Made by a program: the position numbers and the translations under genes. From assembly GCF_040545475.1 (NCBI RefSeq), contig NZ_JBEPMA010000016.1:1-41673 (forward strand): DNA of 41,673 nt. Reading direction: 5' to 3'. The stretch is from Peptoniphilus_A olsenii (GTDB lineage: Bacteria > Bacillota > Clostridia > Tissierellales > Peptoniphilaceae). This document shows positions 16,735 to 25,234 of this stretch, piece after piece. The first letter of the stretch is position 1, and every line of letters starts with the position of its first letter. The notes under the pieces are model-generated. The model made no database searches. It saw nothing but the letters and a program-made list of their open reading frames with translations, and was not told where the DNA came from.

Positions 16735-16766
16735 AAGACAGTTCCTATTTTTGAACTGTCTTTTAC
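16735..16766 (+). terminator. secA terminator
   Basis: A perfect 10-bp stem (16735-16744 with 16753-16762) with a T-rich 3' side, 10 nt after the secA stop codon. Confidence 0.92.
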
Positions 16767-16953
16767 TTTTTAATACTAAAATTTCTTAATACTGGATTAG
16801 TATAAAAAAGAATTTGAGCTCATACTTCAAGTAATAAGATTTTAAAATGCATCATAATAATTACTAAATTATTATAAGGAAGTTTAGGCGTAATATATAA
16901 TCTTTTGGTTACCAGCAGAATGTGGATTATGCTTGCTATATACTAATACTTAA

Positions 16954-16984
16954 TAAAAAAGTAGTCTACATATTGCAGACTACT
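16954..16984 (-). terminator. Terminator of the lipoprotein gene
   Basis: A perfect 8-bp stem (16977-16984 with 16960-16967), read on the minus strand and followed by six T residues, 7 nt after the stop codon of the 16991-17617 gene. Confidence 0.88.
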
Positions 16985-16990
16985 ATATTT

Positions 16991-17617
16991 TTACATATCT
17001 TTTTCAATTAATTCTTCCGTTTCAAAATCATATTCATAACTTATGTCTTGGGTTTTATTAGTATATTCTAATTCAACTTTTAATTTTCCATCGTCTTCTG
17101 TTAGTTTATACTCGTTTAAAATATAACTGTCAGCAACGTCTGCGTCAGTCTTTTCGATAAATTTATCAATTTCTTTTAGCATTTCTTTTGAAATCTCTAT
17201 ATTATTTTTTTCGTCAAGTTCTATTGCTTCTTTTTCATCTTTAATTACAGATGCATCCTCTGTGTTAATAGCTGTTTCATATTCGTTTTCGTCATCATAA
17301 GCTTTGATTTTATACACTGGTTTGTCATTTTCTTCTGTCAATTCAAAAGCTCTAATTTTTGCATTTTTATGCGATTCTAAAAATTTATCGTAAGCTTCTT
17401 CTCTAGAAACAGTAGGTGCAGGGCTAGCATCTTTGGCATTTTCAGTGACTGAGGCATTTTGTTCTGCATTGGCTGGGGTTTCTAAATTGCCTTCAACTTT
17501 AGTGTTATCGTTCATAGTGTTTGTGGTTGTTTTATTTACATTGGCTCCATCTTTGTTACAAGCAGATAAAACTAATGCTGAACTAATTGCAATTGCGGTC
17601 AATAATTTTTTAATCAT
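16991..17617 (-). CDS. Lipoprotein with PepSY-like repeats
   Basis: A 208-residue exported lipoprotein with the lipobox LSAC (Cys20) and a low-complexity Asn/Thr/Glu linker (22-68). Two PepSY-like units of about 60 residues follow: SREEAYDKFLESHKNAKIRAFELTEENDKPVYKIKAYD and DKFIEKTDADVADSYILNEYKLTEDDGKLKVELEY. PepSY domains are associated with peptidase inhibition and cell-surface regulation; the role here is not known. AACGGAGGA precedes the ATG. It is monocistronic, with its own terminator. Confidence 0.8.
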   Translation of the reverse strand: MIKKLLTAIAISSALVLSACNKDGANVNKTTTNTMNDNTKVEGNLETPANAEQNASVTENAKDASPAPTVSREEAYDKFLESHKNAKIRAFELTEENDKPVYKIKAYDDENEYETAINTEDASVIKDEKEAIELDEKNNIEISKEMLKEIDKFIEKTDADVADSYILNEYKLTEDDGKLKVELEYTNKTQDISYEYDFETEELIEKDM

Positions 17618-17722
17618 TTTTATTCCTCCGTTTTAAAATTGCTTTATTTTCTTTATTATAAATTTTTTTACCCATTGAAATTAAAAATAAACTTTTTTTA
17701 TGCTATCAAATGCGCTCAGTTA

Positions 17723-17731
17723 TGATATAAT
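17723..17731 (+). promoter_or_regulatory. Extended -10 promoter of gntR gene
   Basis: TGATATAAT is a perfect -10 with the extended TG motif; the -35 region (CTATCA) is weak. The leader to the ATG at 17814 is about 75 nt. Confidence 0.6.
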
Positions 17732-17813
17732 ATTTTTAACGGAAAAATAATTGTACTTTTATGTAATTCATGAAAACATTTTAGTAGAAAATTTAATATT
17801 TTAGGAGGGAATT

Positions 17814-18482
17814 ATGGATCTTAAAAATACTAAAAAATCACTTAGTAATTTAGTTTATTTAGATCTAAAAGAAAAAATACTTACTAATGAGCTACTACCT
17901 GGCAATAAATTAATTGAGATGGATATAGCTAAAGAATTAGGGGTCAGTAGAACTCCTGTGAGAGAAGCCCTTAAAAAGCTTGAAGATGATGGTTTAGCTA
18001 AAAACTTCCCAAGAAAATCTTATTTGGTTTCCAAAATTTCAATGAAAGAGGCCAAAAATTTATACATAGTTAGGGAAGCTTTGGAACCATTAGCGGTAGG
18101 ACTTTTAGCAGAAAAAGGGTTAAATGGAAGAACTAAGTATTTTGAAGAGATAAATGAAAAACTTGCTAAAGAAATAGAAAAAGAAGATTCAAATGATATT
18201 CAAAATCTAATTATTGAGTGGAATATTGCTCTTGTTAGCTCATTGAACAACGAAATATTAAGAGAAGTTATGATTATGGTCAATAATAGACTATACAGAT
18301 TTGGAAATTTTATATTTAGAGATAAAAACAATTTAAAAGTTCATTATGAAAATTTACAAAAGGTTTTTAATTGTATAAAAGAACAAAAATCTGATGAAGC
18401 AAAACAAGCAAGTATTGAAATGATAGAAAACATTTACAAAATGTTTGAATCACAAGTAGACTATAAAATGTTTAGAAATTAA
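17814..18482 (+). CDS. GntR family regulator, FCD (FadR) subfamily
   Basis: A 222-residue regulator with an N-terminal winged helix (about 10-78): VYLDLKEKILTNELLPGNKLIEMDIAKELGVSRTPVREALKKLEDDGLA, the classic GntR signature. A helical FCD effector domain follows (about 85-215) with REALEPLAVGLL. FCD regulators usually sense organic acids or amino acids through a metal site. The usual Asp/His metal ligands are not obvious in this copy. TAGGAGGG precedes the ATG. No adjacent target operon is on the same strand, so it may act elsewhere. Confidence 0.9.
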   Translation: MDLKNTKKSLSNLVYLDLKEKILTNELLPGNKLIEMDIAKELGVSRTPVREALKKLEDDGLAKNFPRKSYLVSKISMKEAKNLYIVREALEPLAVGLLAEKGLNGRTKYFEEINEKLAKEIEKEDSNDIQNLIIEWNIALVSSLNNEILREVMIMVNNRLYRFGNFIFRDKNNLKVHYENLQKVFNCIKEQKSDEAKQASIEMIENIYKMFESQVDYKMFRN

Positions 18483-18511
18483 AAAAACACTTGACACAAG
18501 TGTTTTTTTTT
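18483..18511 (+). terminator. gntR terminator
   Basis: An 11-bp perfect stem (18483-18493 with 18497-18507), a 3-nt loop and a long T tract directly after the stop codon. Its loop and 3' arm are shared with the next promoter. Confidence 0.93.
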
Positions 18512-18519
18512 AATATAAT
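18491..18519 (+). promoter_or_regulatory. tRNA-Lys(CTT) promoter inside the gntR terminator
   Basis: TTGACA at 18491-18496, a 17-bp spacer and TATAAT at 18514-18519 are both perfect consensus boxes. The -35 box spans the loop of the upstream terminator hairpin and the spacer is its 3' arm plus T tract. The tRNA begins 40 bp downstream. Confidence 0.85.
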
Positions 18520-18558
18520 TATTTTCGTTGTAAAGTTAAAGTAAAAAATAATTTACAC

Positions 18559-18634
18559 GTACCTTTAGCTCAGATGGTAGAGCAACTGACTCTTAATCAG
18601 TGGGTCCAGGGTTCGATTCCCTGAAGGTGCACCA
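18559..18634 (+). tRNA. tRNA-Lys (anticodon CTT)
   Basis: 76 nt. The acceptor GTACCTT pairs with AAGGTGC (one G-U), the D-arm is GCTC/GAGC, and the anticodon stem ACTGA/TCAGT has loop CTCTTAA with anticodon CTT at 18592-18594. The T-arm is CAGGG-TTCGATT-CCCTG, and CCA is encoded. Confidence 0.97.
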
Positions 18635-18637
18635 TAA

Positions 18638-18672
18638 AAAAAGCTGTAATTGTGACTGTTACAGCTTTTTTT
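18638..18672 (+). terminator. tRNA-Lys(CTT) terminator
   Basis: The stem AAAAGCTGTAA/TTACAGCTTTT with a 9-nt loop and a T tract starts a few bases after the CCA end. Confidence 0.9.
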
Positions 18673-18913
18673 CTTTATATTCTATTACTTAAATTTGTGA
18701 AAAAATGTTTTATATTTTTTTAGAATCTTTTCATTTTATTTATTGGTAGCTTTATTGCTTTGAGAATTACGCTATTGTAAATTAATTACAATCATTCTTT
18801 TCTTTAAATAAGAGTATTTTTTATGGTTAAAGTGTTATAATTATATAAGGATTAAACGGTTTTTTAAATTATTGCTTAATTTTGTTAAGTTTTGAGAAGT
18901 TGGTGAATGGTTA

Positions 18914-19747
18914 ATGAGTAATGCTATAGGTCTTTTTGATAGTGGGGCAGGTGGACTTTCTGTTCTAAAAAAAGCCATAGATAGAATACACAATAAAAAT
19001 TTCGTATATCTCGGCGACACAAAAAGAATGCCATATGGAGTTAGAAGTCCTGAAGAAATTAAAAATTTTACCATTGAAGCTATGGGCTTTTTACAAGATA
19101 AAGGTGTGGATTTATCTGTCATTGCTTGTAATACAGCTACATGTCATGGACTAGATGCTTCACAAAATAGATATGATTATCCAATTCTAGGTATAATCAG
19201 TTGGGGCAGTATTGATTCAGTTAAGGTAACTCATAATAGAAAAATAGCTTTAATTGGAACAGAGTCTACTGTTAAGAGTAAAGTTTATGATAATACCATA
19301 AAAAGTTTAGATTCGGGGATTGAACTTAGATCAATTGCCTGTCCAGATCTTGTTCTCGCAGTTGAACGAGGTGAATTTGAAGAAAAGCATATGGAAAAAA
19401 TTATCAGAAATCATTTAAATGAATTTGGTGATTTTGATTATGATACCATAATATTGGGATGTACGCATTTTCCAGTAGTTAAAGATTCATTTAAAAAGAT
19501 TTATAAGAAAGATAATAGAAATGTAAAAATAATCAATCCAGCTCATCTATCAATAGAAAGAGCAATGGAGATTTTGTCAATAGAAAAGGATAATGAACCT
19601 ATTGATAATAGGACTATTGATTTTTACATTACTGGCGATGTAGAGGCTTTTAAACATACATTAAATCAAGTATTAGACTTGAATGGATTTAAGCTTTCTT
19701 TTCATCAAGTAGATTTAAGTAGTTTTGATAAATATTTGAAAAAATAA
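18914..19747 (+). CDS. murI: Glutamate racemase
   Basis: A 277-aa cofactor-independent racemase making D-glutamate for peptidoglycan. The N-terminal IGLFDSGAGGLSV with the Asp/Ser pair at 9-10 is present. The two catalytic cysteines are Cys72 in ACNTAT and Cys183 in LGCTHFP, and a PYG motif lies near residue 40. The length is usual (about 260-280). There is no strong Shine-Dalgarno; only GGTG/TGG lies before the ATG. A TG-extended TATAAT at 18833-18841 is the likely promoter. It is monocistronic and ends in a strong terminator. Confidence 0.95.
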   Translation: MSNAIGLFDSGAGGLSVLKKAIDRIHNKNFVYLGDTKRMPYGVRSPEEIKNFTIEAMGFLQDKGVDLSVIACNTATCHGLDASQNRYDYPILGIISWGSIDSVKVTHNRKIALIGTESTVKSKVYDNTIKSLDSGIELRSIACPDLVLAVERGEFEEKHMEKIIRNHLNEFGDFDYDTIILGCTHFPVVKDSFKKIYKKDNRNVKIINPAHLSIERAMEILSIEKDNEPIDNRTIDFYITGDVEAFKHTLNQVLDLNGFKLSFHQVDLSSFDKYLKK

Positions 19748-19791
19748 AATGTGTGATAATTAAACTAGATAGTTTTTTTATCACACATTTT
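19746..19791. terminator. murI terminator
   Basis: A perfect 14-bp stem (19746-19759 with 19778-19791) overlaps the end of murI, followed by a long T tract at 19793-19799. Confidence 0.9.
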
Positions 19792-19894
19792 ATTTTTTTG
19801 ATAAATTGTTAACCTAAAAGTATTGTAAAGTATATGTAAATATGTTAACGTTATACTAATGACAGATTTATTTCACATTAAAGGAGGTTATAAT

Positions 19895-21148
19895 ATGACT
19901 TTTGAAAATATTGACGGTATTTTTACAATAAAAACTGATAGTACAATGACTCTTGCTTTGGCGGTTATTTTACTATTAGTGGGATATGGACTTAAAAACA
20001 GAGTTAAGTTTTTAGAAAAATATTGTATACCAGCTCCAGTAATTGGAGGATTTTTATTTATGTTTATCACTTGGGGAGGACATATATCAAATTCTTTTGC
20101 CTTTGAGTTCGAAAACATTTTCCAAGATACCTTTATGTTAGCATTCTTTACTACTGTAGGACTTGGAGCAAGTTTTGCTCTGCTAAAAAAAGGTGGGAAA
20201 GCACTTATTATTTATTGGCTAGTATGTGGCGTTGTATCAATACTGCAGAATACAATCGGAATGGTAATTTCTAAAATTGTGAATTTAGAATCACCATATG
20301 CACTTTTGTCTAGTGCAATTTCTATGATAGGAGGACATGGAGCTGCTCTTTCTTATGGAGATACATTTGCCAAAATGGGTTATGAGACTGCACCATTAGT
20401 GGGTGCTGCTGCAGCGACTTTTGGACTTATATCAGCAGTGTTAATAGGAGGTCCTCTTGGTAGAAGGCTAATTGAAAAAAATAATCTATCTCCAGATACT
20501 TCCGATGAAATTTATGATGATAGCTTATTTGAAATAAATGCAGCTTCAGCAACAAAATCTACAGAGCTTGACATTATAAAAAATGTAGCAGCGATTATAA
20601 TTGCTATGGCACTTGGTACAATAATTTCTGCACAAATAAGTAAAATCATAAATATGGATTTTCCTACTTATGTAGGGGCAATGTTTGTTGCAGTTATTCT
20701 TAGAAATTTAAATGAAAAATTTAAATTCTATAAGTTTGATTTTGCTTTAGTTGATGGCATAGGAAATGTTATGCTAAATTTATATTTATCACTTGCACTA
20801 ATGACTTTAAAACTTTGGGATTTGGCAGGATTATTGGGAGGAGTACTACTGGTTGTAATGTGCCAAGTTTTATTTATATCTCTGATGGCATATTTTGTAG
20901 TATTTAAAATATTGGGCTCTGATTATGATGCAGCCGTTATGTGTGCAGGAATGTGTGGTCACTCATTAGGAGCAACCCCATCTGCTATAGTAAATATGAC
21001 GGCAGTAAACGAGAAATACGGAATGAGTAGAAAAGCTATGATGATTGTTCCAATAGTAGGAGCGTTTTTAGTAGATATAATTTATCAACCACAAACTATT
21101 ATCTTTATAAAAACTTTTGTGGAGGGAGCAAGCAAATATATTAACTAA
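19895..21148 (+). CDS. gltS: Sodium/glutamate symporter GltS
   Basis: A 417-residue polytopic protein that imports glutamate with Na+. ESS-family markers are the N-terminal LLVGYGLKNRVKFLEKYCIPAPVIGGFLF, the glycine-rich re-entrant loop ISMIGGHGAALSYG and the second loop MCGHSLGATPSAIVNM. About ten membrane helices are expected. The start is set by AAAGGAGG, 7 nt before the ATG at 19895; a 12-codon upstream extension has no ribosome site. It follows murI, but a terminator separates them. Since murI uses glutamate the pairing is suggestive, though not an operon. Confidence 0.93.
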   Translation: MTFENIDGIFTIKTDSTMTLALAVILLLVGYGLKNRVKFLEKYCIPAPVIGGFLFMFITWGGHISNSFAFEFENIFQDTFMLAFFTTVGLGASFALLKKGGKALIIYWLVCGVVSILQNTIGMVISKIVNLESPYALLSSAISMIGGHGAALSYGDTFAKMGYETAPLVGAAAATFGLISAVLIGGPLGRRLIEKNNLSPDTSDEIYDDSLFEINAASATKSTELDIIKNVAAIIIAMALGTIISAQISKIINMDFPTYVGAMFVAVILRNLNEKFKFYKFDFALVDGIGNVMLNLYLSLALMTLKLWDLAGLLGGVLLVVMCQVLFISLMAYFVVFKILGSDYDAAVMCAGMCGHSLGATPSAIVNMTAVNEKYGMSRKAMMIVPIVGAFLVDIIYQPQTIIFIKTFVEGASKYIN

Positions 21149-21173
21149 TTTTTAGAATCTGTCATTTTATTGA

Positions 21174-21199
21174 AGGGAACATTGGATGTTCTCTTTTTT
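21174..21199 (+). terminator. gltS terminator
   Basis: A 9-bp stem with G-U pairing (21174-21182 with 21186-21194), a 3-nt loop and a T tract. Confidence 0.8.
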
Positions 21200-21433
21200 A
21201 ATGCTAGGATTTAATTTTACTTATTTATACAGAATAAATACTCTATAGAAAGATTTCTCACTACACAAGTACACGGAGATTCTAATTTTTAATATTTTCT
21301 GCTCTTGTAGTTTAAGAGTTAAAATTTTATTCACTTATCATTATTTATAATTTTTTTATCATAATAGTATATTATCTATATAATGAAATAATATAATTGC
21401 TATAATATAATAATTTGTGTTATTAAAAAATTT
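21200..21433. other. Intergenic, no feature recognised
   Basis: AT-rich sequence between gltS and the marR promoter. I see no coding frame or RNA gene. Confidence 0.5.
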
Positions 21434-21477
21434 TTGGGTAATAATTTTTATGTGAAGATAGTTTGTATACCACCTAT
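21434..21477 (+). promoter_or_regulatory. marR promoter with palindromic operator
   Basis: TTGGGT (21434-21439) and GATAGT (21457-21462), 17 bp apart, form a moderate promoter. ATAG-N3-GTATAC-N3-CTAT at 21458-21477 is a 20-bp palindrome overlapping the -10 box. This is the expected place and size for a MarR operator, so autorepression is likely. Confidence 0.5.
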
Positions 21478-21496
21478 TTAAAAAAGGGGGTTGTAG

Positions 21497-21916
21497 ATGT
21501 TAGAAAATGAATTTCATTTTAGTATATTGCGATGTTTTAATAAATCTAACCAGCATATAATAAAGGCAATTAGTCCTTTAAATTTATGTTTTGGGCAACC
21601 AAAAATATTGGAGTATTTGTTAGAAAATGATGGAGCAAAGGCAATTGATATTGCTGATGGTTGTGCACTTGATAAGTCAACTGTAGCAGGCCTTATACTT
21701 CGCATGGAAAATATGAATTTAATTGAAAAAAGAGAAAATAAAGAAGATGCTCGTTCAAAGAATATTTATTTGACAGATAAAGGAAGAAAAAAATCTCAAG
21801 AAGTAAAAGAAATTGTTAAAAAAGTAGATGATAAAGCAATGAAAGACTTTAGTGAAGAGGAAAAGACTCTGTTTATTAATATGTTAAATAGGATAATAGA
21901 TAATTTAAGTGATTGA
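21497..21916 (+). CDS. MarR family transcriptional regulator
   Basis: A 139-residue winged-helix regulator. The DNA-binding part spans about 32-100: PKILEYLLENDGAKAIDIADGCALDKSTVAGLILRMENMNLIEKRENKEDARSKNIYLTDKG, with the Asp-Ala-Arg wing. Helices at both ends form the dimer interface. AAGGGGG precedes the ATG. It leads a cluster with a pirin pseudogene, a beta-helix-like gene and an FMN reductase, all on the same strand with short gaps. It may therefore repress that cluster, possibly in response to quinones or oxidants. Confidence 0.9.
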   Translation: MLENEFHFSILRCFNKSNQHIIKAISPLNLCFGQPKILEYLLENDGAKAIDIADGCALDKSTVAGLILRMENMNLIEKRENKEDARSKNIYLTDKGRKKSQEVKEIVKKVDDKAMKDFSEEEKTLFINMLNRIIDNLSD

Positions 21917-21934
21917 TTTTTTGGAGATAAAAAG

Positions 21935-22767
21935 ATGAATAGAAAAGTTAAAGGATTTAGAACAACAGATGGTGCAGGAGTAAGTCTTGTCAGAGTATTG
22001 GGTAATCAAACAGTAAAAGAATTTGATCCAATTTTAATGCTTGATTCGTTTGATAGTACTAACCAGATGATTACACAGCGGGTTTTCCTCTTCATCCACA
22101 CAGAGGAATAGAAACAATATCATATATCTATAAAGGACAAATGGTACACAAAGACACTTTAGGAAATGAAGATGGCATTTCTGATGGTGAGGTTCAGTGG
22201 ATGAACTCAGGTTCTGGAATTCAACATGCAGAGTCATTGCCGGAGTCAGAAAGGATGCTAGGAGTACAACTATGGCTTAATTTACCTCAAAAAGAAAAGA
22301 TGAGTAAGCCAAGTTACCACAGTATTAAAAATGCAGATATTGAAGAGATAGAATTTGATGGTGGATATTTAAGGCTATTAGCTGGTAAATATAAAGATAG
22401 TGAAGGCTTTAAAGGAGAACATCTACCAATGAATTATTATGATATTCATTTAAACGAAAATGCATAATTTACAGTAGATACCAAAGAATATGATTCTGTT
22501 ATGATTTTCACTTTAATAGGTGATGTCTATGTAGAAGGAGAACTTATAGAAGAAAAAACTGCTGCAAAACTTTCAAACGGGGATACACTTACTATAAAAA
22601 ATACAGATAAAAAAGCACAAGTTTTATTTGTAAGCTCTAAGACATTAAACGAAGATATAGCCTGGGCAGGCCCAATTGTAATGAATACAGAAGAAGAACT
22701 TAGGACTGCTTTTGATGATTTGAGAAATGGAACTTTTATTAAAGAAGAAATAGAATTTGATGCATAA
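21935..22767 (+). pseudogene. Pirin family protein, frameshift plus nonsense
   Basis: The frame from the ATG at 21935 (GGAG at 21923) reads GFRTTDGAGVSLVRVLG and LMLDSFDS. One base is missing near 22063, at what should be AACCCAGAT. The next frame continues with GFPLHPHRGIETISYI, the metal-binding HPHRG, and GSGIQHAE. A TAA at 22465-22467 then interrupts, and the rest continues in frame to 22767. The total matches a pirin of about 277 aa. Pirins are cupin-fold iron proteins, some with quercetinase activity. The gene is broken at two sites, so no full-length product is expected. Confidence 0.88.
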
Positions 22768-22815
22768 TTATAAAAAGTTTAGAGTCCGTAGTTAAGTATT
22801 TAAAATGGAGGCTTT

Positions 22816-23904
22816 ATGAAAGTAAAAAATTTCGAAGGATTAAAAGAGGCTATTAGAAAAAATGAAAGTACTATAGAATTGGAAAATTCCATAAGTGTAC
22901 CAGAAAGTTTGCATCTAAATAAAGGGCAAAAAATTTTAGCAACTAAAGATGATATTTTTCTAAGTTTTATAAATGGAGATGGCATAGCAATTGCAGGAGA
23001 TAATGAAGTCTCAAACTTAGCTATTCAAACAGCTCCAAATAGAAGAGTCATCTTTATAGATTCAAGCGAAGATGATTTGGGAGATATAATTTTTGCAGAT
23101 GCTCGTGCATTTGCTGAAAAACCACTTAAGTATGGAGTAAGTATTTACGAGGGAGCACTCACTGTTTATAATTTCAATCCAAAAGAAGGCAGTTTGATAA
23201 CTCTAGATGCTCAAAATATAAAAATTGGTCGGAAAAAAGCACCAGTGATTGGAAGTGGAATTTTAATTTCCGGATTTAATGATGAAGTAGGAAAAGTAGA
23301 AATTAATAAGCTATCTACTTCAGATATATATTCCAATGGAATGATACCAACAGGACAGCCCGATCTAATAACCGGTGGCATATTTATATCATATGGAGCC
23401 CATGCAAATGAAATCATATCTGAGGGTTCTGTTACAACATATGGCACTAATGATATGGTATTGGATGTATGGGTAACTGTGGATAAATGGAAAGTTGAAG
23501 GAAAGATTACAAGTTTTGGGCCAAGTGTCATTGGATTTGTCAACTTTGGAACAGTTAAAAGTTTTGTGGCCAAAGAATCTATAAAAACTTTTGGATTAGG
23601 TGCAAGAGGATTTAACCAATATGATGGAACTATAGAAGATGCATTCTTTGAGGAAATAATAACTGAAGGCGATGGATCTATTGGAATGCAATTTTCAAGA
23701 CCAGTTGGAAAAATAAAAATAGGGAAAAATATATCGACAAAAGGTTCAACTGGCAAGACTCTTGTAAAAGGAGAAATAAAAGAATTGGCAGCAGATGGAA
23801 TTAGTGTTTTAAAAGATGCTGTAATAGATGAGTTAGTAATTGGTGGAGACATAGTCACTCATGGAGATGAAGTTGTATCTTACCATATTGACAATGGGAA
23901 GTGA
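22816..23904 (+). CDS. Unrecognised beta-helix-like protein
   Basis: A 362-residue cytoplasmic-looking protein (no signal peptide, no membrane helix) of a family I do not recognise. After a short N-terminal alpha/beta part (1-45), it is a run of short glycine-rich strands. About 20-25-residue units recur, such as ITSFGPSVIGFVNFGTVKSF and IKTFGLGARGFNQYDGTIED. This pattern suits a right-handed beta-helix, a fold of polysaccharide lyases, adhesins and isomerases. No catalytic motif is visible. TGGAGG precedes the ATG. The frame ends at a TGA that directly overlaps a 38-codon continuation of the same pattern in another frame, so the annotated stop is probably a frameshift. Function unknown. Confidence 0.65.
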   Translation: MKVKNFEGLKEAIRKNESTIELENSISVPESLHLNKGQKILATKDDIFLSFINGDGIAIAGDNEVSNLAIQTAPNRRVIFIDSSEDDLGDIIFADARAFAEKPLKYGVSIYEGALTVYNFNPKEGSLITLDAQNIKIGRKKAPVIGSGILISGFNDEVGKVEINKLSTSDIYSNGMIPTGQPDLITGGIFISYGAHANEIISEGSVTTYGTNDMVLDVWVTVDKWKVEGKITSFGPSVIGFVNFGTVKSFVAKESIKTFGLGARGFNQYDGTIEDAFFEEIITEGDGSIGMQFSRPVGKIKIGKNISTKGSTGKTLVKGEIKELAADGISVLKDAVIDELVIGGDIVTHGDEVVSYHIDNGK

Positions 23905-24017
23905 AAAGTTTAAAAATAAATGGTGAAATTTTAACCAAAGGTAATAATTCCCAAAAAGTAGTAATTGAAAATAATGGTAAAACTGATACCAAAAATATTG
24001 AAAAATATATTAATTAA
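23901..24017 (+). other. Frameshifted C-terminal continuation of the beta-helix gene
   Basis: In another frame, from 23901 to the TAA at 24015-24017, 38 codons read VKSLKINGEILTKGNNSQKV... with the same strand-turn pattern as the upstream gene. One missing base near 23899-23903 explains the shift. The intact protein would be about 400 aa. Confidence 0.7.
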
Positions 24018-24032
24018 ATTTGGAGGAATAGA

Positions 24033-24578
24033 ATGAAAATAGGTTTATTAGTAGGTTCACTTAGAAAAGAATCATGGAACAAAAAAGTGGCACAAGTGGT
24101 GCAAAAATTATTTTCTGAAGATATAGAAGTAAATATGATAGATATATCTTATTTACCATTTTATAACGAAGATTTAGACGGCGAAAATCCCATTGACGAA
24201 TACAAAAAAATAAGAGAAGAAATAGGAAAATATGATGGATATATGTTCTTCACACCAGAATATAATAGATCATATGCACCAGCCATCAAAAATGTAATAG
24301 ATATAATATCAAAAAACCCAACAGGTAATCTTTGGAATGGAAAACCAGCAGCAGTATTTAGTGCATCAATTGGACAATATGGGGGAATGGGTGCAAACTT
24401 TGCCTTAAGACAACCTCTAGTGTGTGTAAATCTAATACCAATGCAAAGACCAGAAGTTTATTTAGCAACAATTGACAAACTATTTGATGGAAATGGAAAT
24501 ATTGATAAGAACACAGAAGCTTATTTACAAACTGCTGTAAATGAATTTATAGAACATGCAAAAAAAATTATAGGATAA
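24033..24578 (+). CDS. NADPH-dependent FMN reductase family oxidoreductase
   Basis: A 181-residue flavodoxin-fold enzyme. The FMN phosphate loop is LLVGSLRKESWNKK (5-18), the isoalloxazine loop is FFTPEYNRSYAPAIKNVID (about 72-90), and SIGQYGGMGANFALRQPL forms the third loop. The family (SsuE/ArsH/chromate-azoreductase type) reduces FMN, quinones or metals with NADPH in the cytoplasm. TGGAGGAA lies 15 bp after the end of the beta-helix continuation. It is the only clearly intact enzyme of the marR cluster, which fits a redox-stress theme. Confidence 0.9.
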   Translation: MKIGLLVGSLRKESWNKKVAQVVQKLFSEDIEVNMIDISYLPFYNEDLDGENPIDEYKKIREEIGKYDGYMFFTPEYNRSYAPAIKNVIDIISKNPTGNLWNGKPAAVFSASIGQYGGMGANFALRQPLVCVNLIPMQRPEVYLATIDKLFDGNGNIDKNTEAYLQTAVNEFIEHAKKIIG

Positions 24579-24584
24579 TATATA

Positions 24585-24612
24585 GCCCTTAACTTTTAGT
24601 TAGGGGTTTTTT
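24585..24612 (+). terminator. Terminator of the marR-FMN reductase cluster
   Basis: An 8-bp stem (24586-24593 with 24599-24606) with one G-U pair and six T residues. Confidence 0.88.
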
Positions 24613-24784
24613 ATACAATAAAAACAAAATAAATAGCGTGAAATAGTTTACAATATATATAATAGTAGTTAAGATATAGCTAAAATACGATAAAGATTTA
24701 CATTGAAAGAAATAATAGAAATATGCAAACGTTTAAAAATTTTAAGTTATCGATTCTATATAATAATTTTAAGGAGGAAGGTAA

Positions 24785-25234
24785 ATGAAAAAATCTACCG
24801 TAAATACTTTATGTGTGATATTAATCCTATTGGTGGGAGTTGTTGGATGCAGCAAAAAACCTAAAAATGATAATAATGTCACAAATAATAAAGAAATGAG
24901 TTCTACAGAAAAAACAGAAAATAATATATCTTCTAATACCAATGAAAATGGTACACAAGTAGTAGATGAAGATATAGAAGATACTGTAGAATATGCAAAA
25001 GCAGGATTTAGCGGTGAGAGAAATGCAAGTTTTGATGAAAGTGAAGATGGCACTAAATTAGAAAATTTTAAAGTAGAACTTATCAAAGATAGTCCAGAAT
25101 TTAAAGGCAGCATAACTGATTATACTTATGAATATAAAGATAAGAAATATAAAGGTGATTTAAAGGTTGATTATACTGGAGGAACTGAAGGTAATTATTA
25201 CGCTACTTATACAGGAGAACTGAACGAAGTTTGA
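24785..25234 (+). CDS. Small putative lipoprotein
   Basis: A 149-residue protein with an N-terminal membrane segment and lipobox VVGC (Cys22). A Ser/Asn/Thr/Glu-rich linker (24-65) leads to a globular end with alternating strands: FKVELIKDSPEFKGSITDYTYEYKDKKYKGDLKVDYTGGTEGNYYATYTGELNEV. No family is recognised. AAGGAGGAAGG precedes the ATG. It is monocistronic, with no clear partner. It is probably anchored to the outer face of the membrane. Confidence 0.75.
   Translation: MKKSTVNTLCVILILLVGVVGCSKKPKNDNNVTNNKEMSSTEKTENNISSNTNENGTQVVDEDIEDTVEYAKAGFSGERNASFDESEDGTKLENFKVELIKDSPEFKGSITDYTYEYKDKKYKGDLKVDYTGGTEGNYYATYTGELNEV

Noticed and set aside
23211..23858. 215-codon minus-strand frame inside the beta-helix gene
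   Set aside because: Pro/Ser-rich composition typical of an antisense shadow, with no ribosome site; the plus frame has the better start and a regular repeat pattern.
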